Assembly: GCA_037144255.1 (NCBI GenBank)
Contig: JBAWXE010000076.1
Span: 1 to 13,365, forward strand
Source of the DNA: JBAWXE01 sp037144255
Lineage (GTDB): Bacteria > Bacteroidota > Bacteroidia > Chitinophagales > Chitinophagaceae
Length of the DNA: 13,365 bases
Reading direction: 5' to 3'
Within the stretch, counting starts at the first letter, position 1; every line of letters begins with the position of its first letter. The notes under the pieces were generated by a model, which did no database searches, was not told where the DNA came from, and saw only the letters and a list, made by a program, of their open reading frames with translations. Below are positions 11,601 to 13,365 of the stretch, piece after piece. Made by a program: the position numbers and the translations under genes.

Positions 11601-11797
11601 AATATATTGGCACAGGACAAAATAGATACATTGAAGTTTATGATTTATTGGGTAGACTGATGGACAAGCAAATAGTGAATGATATACGAGGTAATTGGCA
11701 ATTAAATTTAGATAGATATGCCGCAGGCATGTATATCGTATTTATGAAACAGGATGGACAAGTGCTATTGGAAAACAAATTAAGTATCACACATTAA
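2681..11797 (+). CDS. Giant secreted adhesin-like protein, T9SS cargo with eight tandem modules and PKD/Ig-like domains
   Basis: 3038 residues, complete. Residues 1-19 are a Sec signal peptide (cleavage after A-N-A). Residues about 25-282 start NELVPNGSFE and end V-D-E-I-R-I, a jelly-roll-like domain of the same kind as in the gene at 1093. Residues about 284-459 are two Ig-like domains. Residues 460-1195 are eight tandem SprB-like modules. About 1196-2900 is a chain of Ig/PKD-like domains, with canonical PKD motifs W-D-F-G-D-G at 1575 and 2451 and W-S-F-G-D-G at 2087. Residues about 2955-3038 are a type A T9SS sorting domain (I-P-N-P at 2961, 'V-Y-D-L-L-G-R', then 'G-M-Y-I-V-F'). It is rich in Ser, Thr and Asp, with cysteines recurring per module. 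No enzyme domain is visible. A long filamentous adhesin at the cell surface, comparable in design to SprB but with a different sorting domain, is the likely role by inference. ATG 2681 gives the signal peptide directly and has no Shine-Dalgarno site. Confidence 0.92.
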   Translation: MKTIAIIISLCLYVVFANAQCSTTCNELVPNGSFELVDPDYVAHCGVIPQMSLTPIPPLVYDCTSTGPYWIMNCWQMGVGEPWLNLLGCGCSIMTNVHPLSNTSNQRSLIVTSIGGGGNLSSIGPQVLLSDIIQPYTDYTISFWARSDYLVNMTDTVPESNPKSAIEFGLSDGAIMPYLSGYIFLDSTPVAEPGGWLSFHDAMIPITFNDLSGTPRSYFEIKTDQTDDLWRFYTQTFNVGAGGGMSLNNFIMLNGDHILYPNEDMTRLWRGRITVDEIRIKPTNVSCSFTPPAQLGTCYGPIDLSQYLSVPGGTFNIDPAYVPALPATSPLIGSIFHPSNAAITPLPALVTFSYTYSISGCTDTTYAQILIISGANPILSSSSTSPICYGQSVILTATSTDTNVRYVWDPNIGTGAVACSTCSTTFAIPTSATNYHVICIDTLTNCSATMTNSVNINPVPHIDVYSTDPTTCTDTNGTITVHTTSPNTPNTSYILHYTYLGIGHDSMVTTDSYGDIILDSLSSVTYINIYITDNNGCSSSQYSVSLSFPLAPSFGYIASTNPSTCLGTNGSIKLWSFSTSPFTYKVKYQLNGVWDSVIALLASGVPIALTLTGLSEGSYSNVTVTNENTNCTSAPWPTPIVLSDPTAPTISSTTVTNPTSCGGTGHVTIHGTMPNSPYSVFYKKDGVWHTITTLYSSGSQIDISTFTSGVYDSFYIVSLNCYSDTLSSPFNLNDPIPPHISGDSSYAPTTCNGTDGSIILYGLSNSTPYQLLYRKNGTTIGPLSITTTYTGSYTINGLGFGIFDSIRVIATNSCISNSVGPDTLSDPPTPSLTISSTNNPVNCNDTGSIELLVDIPNVNYLVSYNLNYITYPISIPAIGDIIHIPNLYAGVYSDIFVTVVSTNCTSTSVGPDALNDPIAPYISDTSHYNTASCGSADGSIILYGLTADSPYAVHYIINNTSTVDTILFANSSGNIIIANLGVGLYDDINVKTHHCLSNTVGPISILNADLPIIYFVTTHNPDSCGVNNGSITLHTNFHDSTFQVIYVENGGTPNTVILTSNADSLITISGLGPDTFSNIHIIIHGCNFYFMGTFILSAPAAPVISNPFYINPTACGSSNGYIGLHIDQAYAPFTVYYTQLGVGDTSLLLNASADSLLTIYGLGPGIYDSFYVTNILNCHSDTLFIDIHLLPPPNPLDSVEQDTTYICVGDTLSVNAMPDPSLTFHWDGPGGFSSDSIFATAYPATEAMSGVYTLTITDPLTGCVSYDSAYVLVNPLPSVSVSAYPTSILSGSFTTFSATGADTYVWTPTISCSSLPCSTGIAYVDTSTTFIVTGYTNGCPNTNTVSITTTHTTRSCVGGINTYSFHVPVGYIYTFSVNSIGSIVGSSDSSVSIQWLLMDTGIIAIHETSGGTTTIIHDTVIVYPVSQPNITADVQVACVPQGYNSDPPALSDTACIFVCPGSTVTYTATGDSFDAFGWSVVGASSYYASGNTCTVTWQNYSIGGSGAIMLYDTTLGGCVVTSIKCVQFLQPPLDSFGVQLNGLVFDSIEVCDSTLVSFIDFSVPPFGSSINSWQWDFGDGHSASTGGSANHQYNTPGTYTATLTVTSVCGCIATRQMLVKVDDSNGVKIHCPSVVCELDTVTYSVDVSCSSYGWSVVGGIILETPPFSSIIHVVWNSVDSFSGFGYVIFDASSCSVYCPDISAVRVPVIMRHDTITGPFSICEYGEGLYNLPMWPTTVFNWYLDTTGTGVSATIERTDQRNQILVKVTSAPLGGTIFLKANYINTLLGCGGATDSIPIKITVPDTIIGPSKVCLNTSDTFNLLNGSTPLIWLLTSPDGTSDTLFNATPYTHTFDQIGLYSLWVFDTSYCLPTPFVIRVDSLPASPSSISGPAIMCKGVPVTYTAGSIVTNSLFAWTVTNGIANQIYGTSNIITFDNDMGPFSIKVIRVDGMAPFCISDTFTLTVDTLTVIAQVTGTDTICPASTYAYSSTYLNGETYHWSVVPTTAGSVSSGDGTAHSHILWNNSGTSYQTAKVVVQIHKCMNDYFDTMTVHIKSMPNGSLFIKDTVCTGAVCIDSTTPYPGVSFIWSFGDGHIVFDNHYIQRHTYSLNDSNAVTLTATVQIIGANGCPDTIIASHNTYVLPAPIAYVTPPSPITFCTSYDTANVLYATLLSGYTTGTHFQWYRDSIALTDTTNMYIVTQPNVGNYYVVATGSSGCWDTSNHIYADSCTTAYGSGSTNDSICHFYPTYSNVYESCGKIFAEFRFGRPLFWHAWENYLSPMTAITTDTTAVFYPNVAGLYNIRYYATAKIPLGSIDTCRFDSITMHVLVPYIARVNHAISCSSTPGFYHVTVYDNSSYYPTTPINNRTFMVDSSYIYSNSNAIFDTLLAPGMHYFSITIGNTSLGTECSATDSILLPELPNATFTRYRDSTCVNLVAVHFTATYMAGMSYLWDFGDGPTNSAINPSKVYSSINDFPVILTVTNGLGCSDYTNQSVQVVGNSLHGQIDVSASTECSGVPITLTYDNLATSGFGYFPDSFYWMQGIDTFTINSTGTEDVSLSGAYWVNVTNNFGCWFSTPVHAVNFYPSPTPVILGGHVHCANILFSLSGYEGIANISYLWLRDGTAIDTIAEITQSLPVGTYNYRLVISVTNPGGVCTDTSAIFTVIIPTVPPTPSLTYTITDCNPYEVELDASNTIAGIYNWSNGMSGDTVTVTLGGDYVLTFTDSEGCTSHAYIQVPKELSNYLWEFPKGCYTFCAGCLPRTIVGPFTAEFDKWEWMHGGSAVVSGYSSVTNYNITSSGVYNLYLQEGPCNITSDPMDISVNSCAICDKLDFSFKSWIKDTVDGGCIDSIIISIGNPYTTGYSYTVTSKKAMLEPYSGWIPSGHSFDTLRYIVDIGLSGTDTLTFVLTDNGGKKCIKQFIDTLTSPCDNNYASKHGTNDTGIAKGDITSVVNVGVARLQLIPNPARNTTQVSYEYIGTGQNRYIEVYDLLGRLMDKQIVNDIRGNWQLNLDRYAAGMYIVFMKQDGQVLLENKLSITH
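4058..6265 (+). repeat. Array of eight tandem protein-level modules, 90-96 residues each
   Basis: Module boundaries, taken at the recurring '(D)P-x-x-P' end: 4058-4336, 4337-4624, 4625-4894, 4895-5170, 5171-5440, 5441-5713, 5714-5986 and 5987-6265. The shared pattern is N-P-T-x-C near the start, N/D-G-S-I-x-L, then P-Y-x-V-x-Y, a 'I-x-G-L-x-x-G-x-Y-x-S/D-I/F-x-V' strand, a second C, and often V-G-P-x-x-L-x-D-P at the end. This resembles SprB repeats known from gliding adhesins. The modules have diverged strongly at DNA level; the fourth and sixth look most alike (both D-G-S-I-I-L-Y-G-L). Each module should be one beta-sandwich with possibly one disulphide. Confidence 0.82.
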
Positions 11798-11814
11798 TTC
11801 AGATAAAAGAGCCG

Positions 11815-11845
11815 TTGAACACATATGCTCCATTAAATATATTTC
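11815..11845 (+). promoter_or_regulatory. Candidate Bacteroidota-type promoter for the last gene
   Basis: TTG at 11815-11817, a 20-base spacer, then TATATTTC at 11838-11845, one base from the TAnnTTTG -7 consensus of Bacteroidota. It sits in the 76-base spacer after the giant gene and leaves 28 bases before ATG 11874. No convincing terminator lies between the giant gene and this site, so read-through is also possible. Confidence 0.5.
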
Positions 11846-11873
11846 GTATCTTCATACAATCCAAATGCACCTT

Positions 11874-13365
11874 ATGAAAAAGCTCGTTATTTTTTGCAGT
11901 TTACTATTAATGTCACTAAGCGTATTTTCTCAAAGCTGGCAATGGGGTAAAAGAGGAGGAAGTATTCAATCTGCGGGAGGTAGTATAGTAGATAATGTAA
12001 TAGATATGGCTACAGACCAGCATAACAATGTGTATGTATTATCTAATGTTTGGAAAGCTACAGTAGATGTAGATGGACATACATTATTGTCATGGGGGGG
12101 GCAAGATGTTGTTCTTTCTAGTTTTACATGTGATGGAACATATAGGTGGTCTAAAACATTTGGGGGGTATGGGAATGATAATGCAATTGCCTTAAAAGTC
12201 GATACATTTGGGCACGTATATTCAAATATATATTCATACTCTCCACAGACATCCTCTAACACAGCAATACATATTGATGCAGACTCGATTATTCCGATTA
12301 ATGATCCCAAAAGTATGTTCCTTGTAGTATATGATACATCTGGTAATTATAAAGGTTTATATGCCCCACAACCTGATACCTTAGTTAATCCAACTACAAA
12401 TATTTGTTACGGTATTGATTTAGAAGTGGATAATTCAGGTAATGTCTATTGGCTATGTTATTTAAGTCCCGGATTATTAGGCAACGGAATTGGACAAGTT
12501 ATCAATACAGCAGGGATATACATTTTAAAATACAATTCTTCAGGGACAGTAGTAAGTATTATTCCGGTTCAAACTACAGGGAATTCCTTCGGTGGGATGA
12601 AAATGACTCGAGAATCAAATAGTGGACGTTTTTATCTATGTGGAACATTTGATGGAGGTGGTACCATATCAATGGGAGGGAATGCAATAACACATTCCAT
12701 GTATATAGGAGCATTCAATAGTTCGGGGCAATATTTATGGAAAAAGGAAAATGCAAATATGAGCGGACAATTAAATGGTCGCGCAATTATTGGAGCTAAT
12801 AGTAGCATATACATTACGGGGAATTATGTTTCATTTTCAACCACTGATACTTTATGTTTATATGTTTTGCCGGGGTTTTATAGTACTCCATTTGTAATCA
12901 ATATGGACTCAAATGGCACTGGTATTTGGTATAAATATGCAATTGTTAATGGTGCAACTTATAGTAATGGAATTACATTAAGAACCTCTAATGAAGTCAT
13001 TATAGCAGGTGCATACCCCGGTAAATTAAAGTGGCAAGGGTATAATGATTCATTACACTTAGCTTCAAATACTTTATACGATGTTTTCATAAGCCGTTTT
13101 AATGCACAAACAGGAGCATTAATAGGTATGGATACATTAGCCAGTAGTTTTGGCGCAGAAGAGCATCCAAACTGCATTGTTTCTGATAGAAAGGGCAATG
13201 TGTATGTAGGTGGCTATTTTCAGACAGCCATCTATGTAGCGAATGATACATTAATCACTGCTGGTGGGGAGTCTGATTTTTTCATTGCCAAATATGGTTC
13301 AGCAAATTGCAGTACACAGGCAGTTGAAAATCCACCACTTACTACTACTGAAATACGAGTATATC
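11874..13365 (+). CDS. Secreted beta-propeller-like (SBBP-type repeat) protein, T9SS cargo, partial at 3' end
   Basis: The frame is open from ATG 11874 to the window end, 497 full codons with no stop. Residues 1-19 are a Sec signal peptide (K-K start, hydrophobic core, cleavage near S-V-F-S, then Q-S-W-Q-W-G). The rest has the repeating 'D-x-x-G-N-V-Y-V-x-G-x-F' and 'D-F-F-I-A-K-Y' signature of SBBP beta-propeller repeats: D-Q-H-N-N-V-Y-V at 48-55, D-N-S-G-N-V-Y-W at 186-193, R-F-Y-L-C-G-T-F at 252-259, R-K-G-N-V-Y-V-G-G-Y-F at 439-449 and S-D-F-F-I-A-K-Y at 467-474. The last codons, T-E-I-R-V-Y, match the start of a sorting domain, which should continue beyond the window. It is probably a surface or released binding protein; no substrate can be named. 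A G8 tract lies in codons 74-76. Confidence 0.85.
   Translation, partial: MKKLVIFCSLLLMSLSVFSQSWQWGKRGGSIQSAGGSIVDNVIDMATDQHNNVYVLSNVWKATVDVDGHTLLSWGGQDVVLSSFTCDGTYRWSKTFGGYGNDNAIALKVDTFGHVYSNIYSYSPQTSSNTAIHIDADSIIPINDPKSMFLVVYDTSGNYKGLYAPQPDTLVNPTTNICYGIDLEVDNSGNVYWLCYLSPGLLGNGIGQVINTAGIYILKYNSSGTVVSIIPVQTTGNSFGGMKMTRESNSGRFYLCGTFDGGGTISMGGNAITHSMYIGAFNSSGQYLWKKENANMSGQLNGRAIIGANSSIYITGNYVSFSTTDTLCLYVLPGFYSTPFVINMDSNGTGIWYKYAIVNGATYSNGITLRTSNEVIIAGAYPGKLKWQGYNDSLHLASNTLYDVFISRFNAQTGALIGMDTLASSFGAEEHPNCIVSDRKGNVYVGGYFQTAIYVANDTLITAGGESDFFIAKYGSANCSTQAVENPPLTTTEIRVY
12094..12101 (+). repeat. G8 homopolymer in the coding region, with a G6 tract 60 bases downstream
   Basis: Eight consecutive G bases cover codons 74-76 (W-G-G) of the beta-propeller protein, and six more lie at 12162-12167. 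Both stand out in an AT-rich gene. Losing one G would bring the frame to a TAA at 12193-12195; gaining one would reach a TAG at 12119-12121. Either would cut the protein to roughly 80-110 residues. The tract is a possible slippage site, or a place where a sequencing error could hide. Confidence 0.75.

Noticed and set aside
11809..11830. GAGC / GCTC pairing after the giant gene as a terminator
   Set aside because: The stem has four base pairs with a 14-base loop and no T-tract, too weak to support a call.
11966..12310. 114-codon open frame on the minus strand
   Set aside because: It lies antisense to the clearly coding signal-peptide and propeller gene, with no domain resemblance. It is a shadow of codon usage on the other strand.

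Overview
The window looks like part of a Bacteroidota genome, most likely from the Chitinophagia side of the phylum. All five coding sequences run on the plus strand and the DNA is AT-rich. No start codon clearly depends on a Shine-Dalgarno site, and the candidate promoters resemble the Bacteroidota TTG / TAnnTTTG type. Four of the five genes carry a C-terminal type A sorting domain of the type IX secretion system (T9SS): a 'Y/I-PNP' strand, a 'V-Y-D/N-L/S-x-G' strand and a final 'G-x-Y-x-x' strand. The fifth is cut by the window edge just where that domain should begin. Genus and species cannot be read from this sequence.

Layout. 1-93: the last 30 codons of a T9SS cargo gene. 135-1091: a 318-residue protein that ends in a sorting domain but has no signal peptide, probably the N-terminally shortened end of a larger secreted protein. 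1093-2328: a 411-residue secreted protein (signal peptide, 'NPSFE' jelly-roll-like domain, Ig-like domain, sorting domain), starting one base after the previous stop. A strong 15-bp hairpin lies inside its signal-peptide codons. 2329-2680: a non-coding gap with a good intrinsic terminator and a weak candidate promoter. 2681-11797: a giant 3038-residue adhesin-like protein with an N-terminal 'NGSFE' domain, eight tandem modules of about 92 residues, a long chain of Ig/PKD-like domains including three canonical PKD motifs, and a sorting domain. 11798-11873: a short spacer with the best candidate promoter in the window. 11874 to the end: a secreted beta-propeller-like (SBBP-type repeat) protein, cut by the window edge.

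How the genes fit together. This is a run of consecutive cell-surface or secreted proteins that would be exported by Sec and then T9SS, processed at the sorting domain, and released or anchored outside the cell. No T9SS machinery, regulator, enzyme, RNA gene, mobile element or CRISPR array is visible. The likely shared role is adhesion or surface interaction, inferred from architecture alone. The least ordinary features are the hairpin at 1124-1159, the G8/G6 tracts in the last gene, the eight-module array and the density of possible O-glycosylation motifs in the giant protein, and the shortened gene at 135-1091.
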